From contig JALTMC010000377.1 of the NCBI GenBank assembly GCA_027005175.1, forward strand, positions 1-5,141: DNA of 5,141 nucleotides. The letters are read 5' to 3'. Position numbers and translations under genes: made by a program. The notes beneath the pieces are model-generated. The model had not been told where the DNA came from and searched no databases. It saw only the letters and a list, made by a program, of their open reading frames with translations. Source of the stretch: Myxococcales bacterium. Its GTDB lineage: Bacteria; Myxococcota_C; UBA6777. Below, piece by piece: positions 1 through 5,141 of the stretch (the first letter of the stretch is position 1; each line of letters begins with the position of its first letter).

Positions 1-39
1 GCTTAGATCGTTCGGGTGCTACGGGATAATCGAATGATA

Positions 40-57
40 TTGGGATCGTTGATCCAA
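40..57. repeat. Short inverted repeat upstream of the transposase
   Basis: GGATC (43-47) and GATCC (51-55) are separated by GTT and extended by TT (40-41) pairing with AA (56-57), with G42 bulged. It lies about 85 bases before the transposase start, inside the presumed left end of the element. In that position it could be a transposase binding site or a hairpin that blocks readthrough transcripts. Chance occurrence is possible. Confidence 0.3.
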
Positions 58-142
58 CAACCTTGACAATTGATGGATAGGAAGAGAACCAAATTTCTTG
101 CTGGAAGCCAAAGAGAAAAAACTGTAATATACTCTACAAGAC

Positions 143-649
143 ATGACTTTCAACTCAAGCTCAGTAGAGGCTATTGTGGAACCCTATCCAACTGAAATAG
201 AAGAACAGATGAGGACGTTTCATCAAACGCTCAACGAAAAAGATAGAAGGCGATATGCTGGTATTGAGGCCATAAAACTAGGGCATGGCGGAATTACGTA
301 TATCTCAAGAGTGCTTGGGTGTAGCAGGCCGACTATCATATCAGCTATTCGAGAACTTGAGAACCTGGATGAGAGCCCTGGGCCAACCAAACGAATTCGC
401 ACGAAGGGAGGAGGCCGAAAGCCAATAGAGGAAATCTATCCTAACATCGATGAAGTATTTTTAGAGGTTGTCAAAAGCAATACAGCAGGTGACCCACAAG
501 ATGACAAGTTGATTTGGACCAATTTGACACTTCAACAAGTTGTAGAGCGATTGGAAGAACGCGACATTTCGGTGAGCCATACAGTTGCCAAAAAATTGCT
601 CAAGAAGCACAATTTCAAAAGAAGAAAAGCTCAAAAAAAAAGACCTTGA
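143..649 (+). CDS. ISAzo13-family transposase, N-terminal DNA-binding part (frame 1 of 2)
   Basis: This 168-residue frame is the N-terminal part of the transposase. Residues about 39-72 form a helix-turn-helix (GHGGITYISRVLGCSRPTI) that matches the usual ISAzo13 block after an arginine-rich YAGIEAI segment. A GGGRKPIEE linker follows at 89-97, then a second winged-helix-like segment at 123-166 that ends in a Lys/Arg-rich tail. The ATG at 143 is the first possible start, because an in-frame TAA lies at 125-127. It has no clear Shine-Dalgarno sequence and a TATACT box lies only ten bases upstream, so the transcript leader may be very short; the in-frame ATG at 209 is an alternative. The frame stops at 647-649, just after the A9 run, without any catalytic residue. 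By itself this product could only bind the element ends, possibly as a regulator. The full enzyme needs a -1 shift into the next frame. Confidence 0.8.
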   Translation: MTFNSSSVEAIVEPYPTEIEEQMRTFHQTLNEKDRRRYAGIEAIKLGHGGITYISRVLGCSRPTIISAIRELENLDESPGPTKRIRTKGGGRKPIEEIYPNIDEVFLEVVKSNTAGDPQDDKLIWTNLTLQQVVERLEERDISVSHTVAKKLLKKHNFKRRKAQKKRP

Positions 650-664
650 AATCAGTAGAAGGTC
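633..664 (+). other. Putative -1 frameshift or slippage site: A9 run plus downstream stem
   Basis: Nine consecutive A occupy 633-641, read in the first frame as CAA AAA AAA AGA. Tandem slippage on A AAA AAA (634-640) by -1 continues with AAG ACC TTG AAA and fuses the binding half to the catalytic half exactly where homology continues. A perfect 6-bp inverted repeat follows at once: GACCTT (642-647) and AAGGTC (659-664), with an 11-base loop. Slippery A runs with downstream stems are known recoding signals in insertion sequences. Here the stem starts only one base after the heptamer, closer than the usual 5-8 bases. RNA polymerase slippage adding one A would give the same fusion. Confidence 0.55.
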
Positions 665-1401
665 GAGATGAGCAGTTCCAAAACATAGCCAGATTAATAG
701 AAGAATTTATGGCGTCTGCTAACCCAATCATCAGCATCGATACCAAGAAAAAAGAGCTAATAGGAAATATCTACCGGGATGGTAAATTGTGGACTCAGAA
801 AGTCCTTGAAACTTACGACCATGATTTCCTCAATTATGGTGAGGGCGTTCTCATCCCCCATGGAATCTACGATTACAAGAAAAACCTGGGAATCATCAAT
901 CTTGGTACGAGCAAGGATACAAGTGAGTTTGTGACAGATTGCCTGGAACTGTGGTGGATTGAGCATGGAGAGTACGATTATCCTGATGCTACAGAGATTT
1001 TGGTGTTATGCGATGGAGGAGGAAGTAACAGCAGTCGCAATTATATCTTCAAGGCAGATCTACAAAACCTTGCAAACCGGCTGGGAATTAGGATTCGAAT
1101 CGCTCACTACCCTCCTTACTGTTCGAAATACAATCCCATTGAACATCGGCTTTTTCCGCATATGACAAGAGCAGCTCAGGGAGTTATTTTCACATCGCTA
1201 GAAGTTGCACAAGAAGTCTATAACCAAACTCAAACCAAAACAGGGTTACAAGTTATCGTTGATACTCTTGAGAAAGTGTACGAAACTGGGCGTAAAGCGA
1301 TTGAGTCTTTTAAAGAAGATATGCAGATCGTTTTTGATAACCTATTGCCTCAATGGAATTACACTGTATTACCAAAAATGCAAAACGTCAGTATTATTTA
1401 A
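640..1401 (+). CDS. ISAzo13-family transposase, DDE catalytic part (frame 2 of 2, reached by -1 shift)
   Basis: This is the catalytic half of the transposase. It is open from 514 upstream but shows family homology only after the A9 run, so the useful reading begins at about 640 after a -1 shift from the first frame. In joined numbering the three acidic residues are D200 (SIDTKKKE), D291 (LCDGGGSN) and E334 (NPIEHRLF), spaced 91 and 43 residues apart, the expected DDE arrangement of an RNase H-like transposase. Other family blocks are RDEQF near 177-181, IPHGIYD, the GTSKDTSEF stretch and a C-terminal QWNYTVLP. All key residues are present, so the enzyme looks intact apart from the frame change. 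The frame change may be programmed frameshifting, transcriptional slippage, a real inactivating mutation, or a homopolymer sequencing error. The ATG at 514 is not a credible independent start, because the codons from 514 to about 640 match no transposase sequence. Confidence 0.8.
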   Translation, partial: KTLKSVEGRDEQFQNIARLIEEFMASANPIISIDTKKKELIGNIYRDGKLWTQKVLETYDHDFLNYGEGVLIPHGIYDYKKNLGIINLGTSKDTSEFVTDCLELWWIEHGEYDYPDATEILVLCDGGGSNSSRNYIFKADLQNLANRLGIRIRIAHYPPYCSKYNPIEHRLFPHMTRAAQGVIFTSLEVAQEVYNQTQTKTGLQVIVDTLEKVYETGRKAIESFKEDMQIVFDNLLPQWNYTVLPKMQNVSII

Positions 1402-1494
1402 TTGGCGATCCAGCGTAATAGTTAAGGTGCCGGAGAATTAGGGGCTCTCACATCATGTTATTTCACTTAAAAGTTAAGAAGGATCTCTCATAGA
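1402..1494. other. Intergenic gap expected to contain the right end of the insertion sequence
   Basis: Ninety-three bases lie between the transposase stop and the stop of the cysteine-rich gene, which converges on it. The right terminal inverted repeat should be here, probably ending near 1430-1445, but no confident match to the left end was found. No hairpin with a T-tract was seen for either gene. Confidence 0.5.
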
Positions 1495-1971
1495 CTAGCC
1501 TCTTCGACATTGACGCTGGCAGGCGTTGCCATAACTTCCCACACGTGCCAAGCAAGAGTGACGCGCCTTTTTCCGACAATTTTGATAGACTTGAACACGA
1601 CAGTAGAGAGAAATCTTTTGTGCACGAGCATGACACTGTATCGAGCGTTTTTTACAGTAGCTTGCGTACTTCCTGTTGCAAGACTGTAAGCAGGAAGCAT
1701 TGCCCCGACAACGATGGCTACAACGTCTGACAGCCGTTCGACTGCACACCTTATACAGTAACTTACAATGGGAATGTTGTGATTGGGCCGTACGAACACA
1801 TTCGACGTTTCTCTGATGACAATAGGCTTTGGCGCTTGTGGCGCAATATTTCATGTGTTGGGAGGTTGTCGTTTTGCAGTGATTCTGACATGTAGAGGGC
1901 TTGGCCTCGGCCTGGCCATACACCATAGGAAAAAGAAGAAGAGAGTTGGCAAGCAGAATAACCTTTTTCAT
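1495..1971 (-). CDS. Exported, highly basic, cysteine-rich protein of two tandem repeats
   Basis: I do not recognise the family. The chosen start is ATG at 1971-1969, six bases after AAGGAG; a GTG one codon earlier is open but too close to that site. The product has 158 residues. Residues 1-23 form a Sec signal peptide: MKK, a hydrophobic LLANSLLLFPMVYG core, and likely cleavage after AEA. The mature part of about 135 residues has 18 cysteines (28, 32, 43, 51, 58, 69, 76, 84, 88, 94, 98, 106, 113, 124, 132, 140, 151, 155), about 29 Lys/Arg, 8 His and only one acidic residue. Steps between cysteines are 4, 7, 8 or 11, with one step of 6, as expected if they line one face of helices. Residues 28-83 and 84-139 are two repeats, followed by a partial third. 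The protein is inferred to be periplasmic or secreted. Candidate roles are a disulfide-stapled helical structural or toxin-like protein, or Cys/His metal binding, loosely recalling Cys-lined copper-storage bundles. None is shown. Confidence 0.8.
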   Translation of the reverse strand: MKKVILLANSLLLFPMVYGQAEAKPSTCQNHCKTTTSQHMKYCATSAKAYCHQRNVECVRTAQSQHSHCKLLYKVCSRTAVRRCSHRCRGNASCLQSCNRKYASYCKKRSIQCHARAQKISLYCRVQVYQNCRKKARHSCLARVGSYGNACQRQCRRG

Positions 1972-1977
1972 CACGAA

Positions 1978-1983
1978 CTCCTT
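1978..1983 (-). promoter_or_regulatory. Ribosome binding site of the cysteine-rich gene
   Basis: On the minus strand the site reads AAGGAG, followed by TTCGTG and then ATG AAA AAG. The six-base spacing to the ATG is ideal, while the upstream GTG would leave only three bases. This decides the start in favour of the ATG at 1971. Confidence 0.75.
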
Positions 1984-2003
1984 GTGTGGAATAAACCAAA
2001 TGG

Positions 2004-2034
2004 ATTCTATGATTTCTGGTCATTCCTCAATCAA
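2004..2034 (-). promoter_or_regulatory. Possible promoter of the cysteine-rich gene
   Basis: On the minus strand TTGATT (2034-2029) is followed after 19 bases by TAGAAT (2009-2004), a fair sigma-70-like pair. The -10 box lies 32 bases before the start codon, a sensible leader length. The 19-base spacing is longer than ideal, so this is only a suggestion. Confidence 0.3.
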
Positions 2035-2136
2035 TCCATGACTAAGGAGTCGTATGTACCAATCAGTTGCCTCCTGACATCTACCAGAAGACGGCTGTTT
2101 CGGAAAAATATTGAATCAAAGACTGGCATTTTTTAC

Positions 2137-2168
2137 AGGTCCCCTCACCTGTCCAACAAGGAGGACCT
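2137..2168. repeat. Two overlapping, mutually exclusive inverted repeats
   Basis: AGGTCC with CCT (2137-2145) can pair with AGGAGGACCT (2159-2168) with one bulged base. The same left arm can instead form ACAGGT/ACCTGT (2135-2140 with 2147-2152). The second arm of the larger stem contains AAGGAGG, a perfect ribosome-binding sequence, but no start codon follows at a useful distance. Alternative pairing resembles an attenuator but may be chance. Confidence 0.25.
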
Positions 2169-2280
2169 TTCCTGACACCCACAAACTATCTCTTACGAGA
2201 GACTTTCCACTGCTTTCCCATACGAATGTGATTCCTTTTTCTAGCTGGAAGAATGCCGTAAGAGAGTGCGGAGTAAACAG

Positions 2281-2300
2281 AGAGCCGACGAAGTGGCTCT
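2281..2300. repeat. Short perfect inverted repeat upstream of the STT3-type gene
   Basis: AGAGCC (2281-2286) and GGCTCT (2295-2300) form a 6-bp stem around an 8-base loop, extendable by one G-T pair (2280 with 2301). No T-tract follows on either strand, so it is not a standard terminator. The palindrome CCTTAAGG lies just downstream at 2311-2318. It could be a protein-binding site or leader structure; chance is possible. Confidence 0.3.
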
Positions 2301-2459
2301 TGAGTTGGTACCTTAAGGATGCTACCGTTTCAAGCCAATTGAGGATGAACAGGAATGCCGGGACTTGCGTCCATGTGCAACCATGTTCCTATCATTTGAA
2401 ATGTCCACTCCACAAAAACAAGCCAGGTCAAGGACAGCTTGATGCAAGAGAGGTCTACA

Positions 2460-2465
2460 AGAGGT
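2460..2465 (+). promoter_or_regulatory. Ribosome binding site of the STT3-type gene
   Basis: AGAGGT, with GAGG at 2461-2464, precedes the ATG at 2470 by five bases. This supports that start, which also puts a short polar tail before the first membrane segment. Confidence 0.65.
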
Positions 2466-2469
2466 AAGA

Positions 2470-4839
2470 ATGTCAGAAAATAAAGAGGAAGTGTCTTCTG
2501 TTGCCCATCGTTCCGTGGGGAAAGGCTACGGGATCTTGCTCGGACTTGTTTTGTTTGGTGTTGCTTTAGCGATCCGATTGTTGTGGTTTAATGATGCCGT
2601 CTCCGATGGTCATCTATGGATCTTTTCCGATGATCCTCCGTATCATCTGCGTAGAATTCTCCTCACTTTGGAGAGCTGGCCTCGTGTTCCCACCTCTGAT
2701 CCTTTTGTCAACTTCCCCCACTCGGTCACACTGTACTGGCCGCCAGGCCTTCCCTGGCTTGTGGCTGGTTTTGCAAAGATGCTGGGAGCCACAGACTCTT
2801 CCCATCGATATATGGTCGAATGGATAACCGCCCTAACTCCACCCTTTGTGGGTTCACTGACGATCCTCATCTTCTATGGAACCAGTCGCAAGGTGTTGGG
2901 GCAAAAGCTAGCCTTTCTTATCGCTCTGTTACTCAGCCTTGTCCCGGCCCATGTGCAGTACACCAAGTTCAGTCGCTTTGACCATCATATCTTTGAACCC
3001 CTCTTGTCCTGGTTACTTTTGTGGTTTGTGATCCGCAGTGCCAATGAAACAGAACGCATACCACGCATACTTTGGACCCTGGCAGGAGCCAGCACGATCA
3101 CCTTCGCATTGTTGGTTTGGCCCGGTGTGCTACTCCAACTGGGACTGCTGGTCGTTGCACTTTTGCTTGCTTTCTTCATCGTCGAGGGATGGTATCCTCA
3201 CGGTCGTTTGGCGTCTCTCATCGCCAAGGCAGGTGCCTGGATCTTTGGGACCTCCGTTCTCACGTCTTTGCCTGTGTTGTTCTTGTCTCCCTGGGCGATG
3301 AAGCCTGTCTTTTTTGCCACCAGCCCATTGCACTTGGCCAGCCTCACTTGTGCAACAGCAACCTTTGCATGGTTGGGATACGGTCCCCCTCGCTTCCAAC
3401 AGTTCGCCTTGATTGGACGCCTCTTGCTAGCTACTGTTGCGCCTGCATGTTTCATCTTTGCTCTTCCGGCACTTCATCAACCTGTACTCAAAGGGTTGCA
3501 ATATACAATGGGCAGCCCCTTCGCGATGCTGGCGATGGAAGCCCGTAGTTTTTTTGGAGCACCACAACATTTCCTGACCATCGCAAGCTGGCCTGCTGTT
3601 GTCAGTACCCTCGCTGTACTCGCCTGGATAGGCTGGAAGCTGTTTGGGGCTCCTCCACAACTTCTGACAGGACGCTCTCCTTCACAGCGTTTGTATCTTA
3701 TGGTTATGCTGAGTGCCTCCATTACGCTGGTTGGTCCCGCACTGATCTCGCTTCGATGGCTCATGGCATGGAGCCCCTTTGGATTTTTTGCAGTCGCTGT
3801 ATTCTGGCAATGGATCTTGCAACCACTGGGGGCTCGATGGTTGCCGGGAAAAGAGCTACGTTGGAAACGACTGCTTCTCTTCGCGCTGTTCGCACTCTAT
3901 CTTCCCTCTCTCCTTCATAGCATTAAATTACATCCCATCGGACGCAGCCAAATCGCAGCCCAGAAATTCTATCTCCGAATGAGAACTCTCACGCCAAGTA
4001 TCAAGCCTGAATTCTCTGAAACAAAACGTCCTCCTTATGGGGTCCTGACCTCCTGGTCGATTGGACATATCGTCACCTATATGTCAGGTCGTCCCACGCT
4101 CGCCAATAACTTTTTTGGAATGCCCTGGCATGATCGAGCCAACCGCTTAGCTCTGCGCCTATTATTGGATGATGACTGCGAACATGTCGCGAAGGTAATG
4201 AGACAACATCACTTGAAGTATGTGGTGACAACACCCGAGACAACGCAGGGATTTGCCAAACTCGCCAAAGCCGCAGACCTCAACCCAAGAAGTTTTGTAA
4301 GTCCCAAACAAAAGGCATGGTCTGGGATCTTTCGTTCTTTGTTGTTTCGACTTGGAGCGAGAGATGGACAGCGAACGATCTTGCCTGGACCTCAAGGAAA
4401 GGCACTTGTACTCAAAGCTTGTGGACAGTTCCGACTGGTTGCAGAGGCGCATGTCTTTCCATCTCCCCGACAAAGTCCAGGACAACTCAAACTGTTTGAG
4501 CTTGTGCGTGGTGCTTCCCTCAAAGTAATAGCTGCCCCAGGTACACTTGTGTCAGCATCTATACTTCTCAGAACCCAAAGAGGTCGCACGACATCGTGGA
4601 ATACTCAAACCACCGTATCATCCGCAGGAAGTGCGCTCCTTCGAGTCCCTTATGCCAGTGAGCGGGAGTGTGGAGAAAGATCACAGCCCTGCCCTGTTCG
4701 TATTGTACAACGTTCGTATACCGTAAGAATTGGAAAGCACCAGATCATACAGGTGCCTGTATCAACCCAAGCCGTACGACGCGGAAACGAACTCATCATC
4801 AGGGCGAAACCTCTACAGAGAAAGCTGGTTCCCAAATAG
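2470..4839 (+). CDS. STT3/PglB/AglB-type oligosaccharyltransferase superfamily membrane protein
   Basis: The 789-residue protein has the STT3 plan: a short cytoplasmic tail, about 12-13 membrane segments from residue 20 to 484, then a soluble C-terminal half outside the membrane. Recognisable motifs are SDDPPYHLRR (53-62), the DPYYHLRR-like first loop with the likely metal ligand D55; FDHHIFE (170-176), the DHHxxE motif with D171 and H173; and MEARSFFG (356-363), placed like the EL5 glutamate, probably E357. The WWDYG motif is reduced to SWSIG (528-532), keeping only the second Trp and the Gly, followed by the family-like RPTLANNFFG. A beta-rich domain with LFELVRGASL and LLRVPYA (about 674-729) resembles the C-terminal domain of bacterial STT3 homologues. 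Family members transfer a lipid-linked glycan to protein Asn on the outer face of the membrane. Loss of the WWD Asp makes classical N-X-S/T recognition doubtful, so the acceptor is unknown. No glycan-assembly gene is in the window. It starts a new transcript or ends an unseen one; the downstream gene is convergent. Confidence 0.85.
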   Translation: MSENKEEVSSVAHRSVGKGYGILLGLVLFGVALAIRLLWFNDAVSDGHLWIFSDDPPYHLRRILLTLESWPRVPTSDPFVNFPHSVTLYWPPGLPWLVAGFAKMLGATDSSHRYMVEWITALTPPFVGSLTILIFYGTSRKVLGQKLAFLIALLLSLVPAHVQYTKFSRFDHHIFEPLLSWLLLWFVIRSANETERIPRILWTLAGASTITFALLVWPGVLLQLGLLVVALLLAFFIVEGWYPHGRLASLIAKAGAWIFGTSVLTSLPVLFLSPWAMKPVFFATSPLHLASLTCATATFAWLGYGPPRFQQFALIGRLLLATVAPACFIFALPALHQPVLKGLQYTMGSPFAMLAMEARSFFGAPQHFLTIASWPAVVSTLAVLAWIGWKLFGAPPQLLTGRSPSQRLYLMVMLSASITLVGPALISLRWLMAWSPFGFFAVAVFWQWILQPLGARWLPGKELRWKRLLLFALFALYLPSLLHSIKLHPIGRSQIAAQKFYLRMRTLTPSIKPEFSETKRPPYGVLTSWSIGHIVTYMSGRPTLANNFFGMPWHDRANRLALRLLLDDDCEHVAKVMRQHHLKYVVTTPETTQGFAKLAKAADLNPRSFVSPKQKAWSGIFRSLLFRLGARDGQRTILPGPQGKALVLKACGQFRLVAEAHVFPSPRQSPGQLKLFELVRGASLKVIAAPGTLVSASILLRTQRGRTTSWNTQTTVSSAGSALLRVPYASERECGERSQPCPVRIVQRSYTVRIGKHQIIQVPVSTQAVRRGNELIIRAKPLQRKLVPK

Positions 4840-4840
4840 G

Positions 4841-5141
4841 CTATGACTCATGAGAGTCGCTTTGACTCCTGCGGCCAGAAAGATGGCGTGAGGCGACAAA
4901 TATCCCCGGGACTGCGATTCCAAACCCCCATCCGGCAAGAGCCAAGGGATAAGTGTGACTCAAGATAGCCATCCCAGCAATAAGAGAGAGGCATACGAGA
5001 ATTCCAAAAACAAGGCTCGTGACAGCCAGTCGCTGGAGCCATTTTGGGTTCTCTGAACGTGGAGAGAGAAAAATCAAAGGCACCATAAAGATGGACTGTA
5101 GAACGAGTAATATCACCGGTAAAACGAAAAGAGTTCCCAGG
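4841..5141 (-). CDS. Small integral membrane protein, 5' end outside the window (partial)
   Basis: The minus-strand frame is open from the right edge to the TAG at 4843-4841, giving 99 visible residues. The frame is already hydrophobic at the edge (LGTLFVLPVILLVLQSIF), so the true start probably lies beyond it; the GTG at 5116-5114 would cut into this first membrane segment. Three membrane segments are visible: about residues 1-26, 37-61 (LVFGILVCLSLIAGMAI) and 64-84 (LALAGWGFGIAVPGIFVA). A charged loop (SPRSENPKWLQR) lies between the first two, and a polar tail rich in Ser, Arg and His ends the protein. I recognise no family. Its stop is one base from the STT3-type stop, tail to tail, so co-transcription is excluded and antisense effects between the two 3' ends are possible. 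Confidence 0.6.
   Translation of the reverse strand, partial: LGTLFVLPVILLVLQSIFMVPLIFLSPRSENPKWLQRLAVTSLVFGILVCLSLIAGMAILSHTYPLALAGWGFGIAVPGIFVASRHLSGRRSQSDSHES
4845..4858. repeat. Small inverted repeat at the convergent gene ends
   Basis: GACTC (4845-4849) and GAGTC (4854-4858) flank ATGA, just past the STT3-type stop and inside the last codons of the minus-strand gene. It is the only hairpin seen where both genes would need to terminate. The stem is short and has no proper T-tract, so a terminator role is weak. Confidence 0.2.

Larger units (their letters stand above)
1..1440 (+). mobile_element. ISAzo13-family insertion sequence (ends approximate)
   Basis: The block holds a transposase whose order and motifs match the ISAzo13 (Rhodopirellula-type DDE) family: N-terminal helix-turn-helix, a RDEQF block, a SIDTKKKE block with the first Asp, a DGGGSN block with the second Asp, and KYNPIEHRLF with the Glu. 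At about 419 residues when the two frames are joined, it is close to the usual family size, so the element looks near full length. The ends are not resolved. Comparing 1-35 with the reverse complement of 1405-1445 gives only scattered matches (for example TCGGG at 12-16 against CCGGA at 1430-1434), and no flanking target duplication is evident. The left end could lie just outside the window. The right end should fall between the transposase stop and the next gene, about 1402-1490. Confidence 0.6.
2116..2388 (-). pseudogene. Possible gene remnant: 90-codon open frame without a start codon
   Basis: Reading the minus strand from 2388 to the TGA at 2118-2116 gives 90 sense codons with a protein-like composition, for example FVWESSGKSLVRDSLWVSGK followed by VLLVGQVRGPV. 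No ATG or GTG opens it; the only TTG or GTG codons lie near its 3' end. Just upstream, another minus frame reads a hydrophobic stretch (LSLTWLVFVEW, then MIGTWLHMDASPGIP), ending in a stop near 2340. A frameshift between the two frames would join a membrane segment to this tail, as in a decayed gene. I recognise no family. It could equally be a chance open frame. Confidence 0.2.
1984..2469. other. Divergent intergenic region, about 490 bases, no convincing intact gene
   Basis: This region separates the divergent cysteine-rich and STT3-type genes and should carry both promoters. It contains several short inverted repeats: ACAGGT/ACCTGT (2135-2152), AGGTCC/GGACCT (2137-2168), TCTCT/AGAGA (2189-2202), AGAGCC/GGCTCT (2281-2300) and the palindrome CCTTAAGG (2311-2318). 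A minus-strand open frame without a start codon (2116-2388) is listed separately. No convincing plus-strand promoter for the STT3-type gene was found. No tRNA, known riboswitch or strong terminator was recognised. Confidence 0.6.

Noticed and set aside
1-35. Left terminal inverted repeat of the insertion sequence
   Set aside because: Against the reverse complement of 1405-1445 only scattered matches appear, with gaps. That is not enough to place the end or call a target duplication.
63-91. TTGACA at 63-68 as a -35 box for the transposase
   Set aside because: At 16-18 bases downstream there is no -10-like sequence (the bases there read GAACCA or similar). The TATACT at 128-133 is too far away to pair with it.
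2158-2164. AAGGAGG as a ribosome binding site for a small gene
   Set aside because: No ATG, GTG or TTG follows within a usable distance.
1783-2175. Plus-strand open frame of 130 codons
   Set aside because: It lies antisense to the cysteine-rich gene, which has a signal peptide, a ribosome binding site and a strong cysteine pattern. The plus frame has none of these and is best explained as a shadow.
2111-2467. Plus-strand open frame of 118 codons ending two bases before the STT3-type ATG
   Set aside because: It would start with TTG and has no ribosome binding site. Its composition is not protein-like and matches no family I know. It overlaps other open frames on both strands.
4845-4858. Bidirectional terminator at the convergent gene ends
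   Set aside because: The stem is only five base pairs and no T-tract follows on either strand.
1-5141. CRISPR array, tRNA or rRNA genes
   Set aside because: No regularly spaced repeats, cloverleaf-like segments or ribosomal RNA signatures were seen on either strand.

Overview
The window looks like a bacterial chromosome fragment. It has bacterial ribosome binding sites, an insertion sequence of a bacterial family, and a Sec-type signal peptide. The large STT3-type protein ends in a beta-rich domain that I associate with STT3 homologues of deltaproteobacterial-type lineages (Myxococcota, Bradymonadota, SAR324 and similar). That lineage guess is weak and rests on recalled family resemblance only. 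By eye, the insertion sequence is more A-rich than the STT3 gene.

Layout: (1) About 1-1440 is an ISAzo13-family insertion sequence. Its transposase is split into an N-terminal helix-turn-helix frame (143-649) and a DDE catalytic frame (to 1401). The frames are joined in the -1 direction at a run of nine A (633-641), with a 6-bp stem directly downstream. (2) 1402-1494 is a short gap that should hold the right end of the element. (3) 1495-1971, minus strand, encodes a small exported, very basic protein with 18 cysteines and almost no acidic residues. Its cysteines are spaced in helix-like steps and form two tandem repeats of about 56 residues. It has a good ribosome binding site. (4) 1972-2469 has no convincing intact gene. 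It holds the upstream region of the cysteine-rich gene, several short inverted repeats, and a 90-codon open frame on the minus strand without a start codon that may be a gene remnant. (5) 2470-4839, plus strand, encodes a 789-residue multi-pass membrane protein of the STT3/PglB/AglB oligosaccharyltransferase superfamily. The metal-site motifs are recognisable but the WWD sequon-binding motif is degenerate. (6) 4841-5141, minus strand, is the 3' part of an unrecognised small membrane protein gene that runs off the window. It meets the STT3 gene tail to tail with one base between the stop codons.

These genes do not form an evident operon. The cysteine-rich gene and the STT3 gene are divergent and share the 2.0-2.47 kb region, so a functional link is possible but not shown. 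The insertion sequence lies downstream of the cysteine-rich gene and converges on it. The strongest candidate for something undescribed is the cysteine-rich exported protein.
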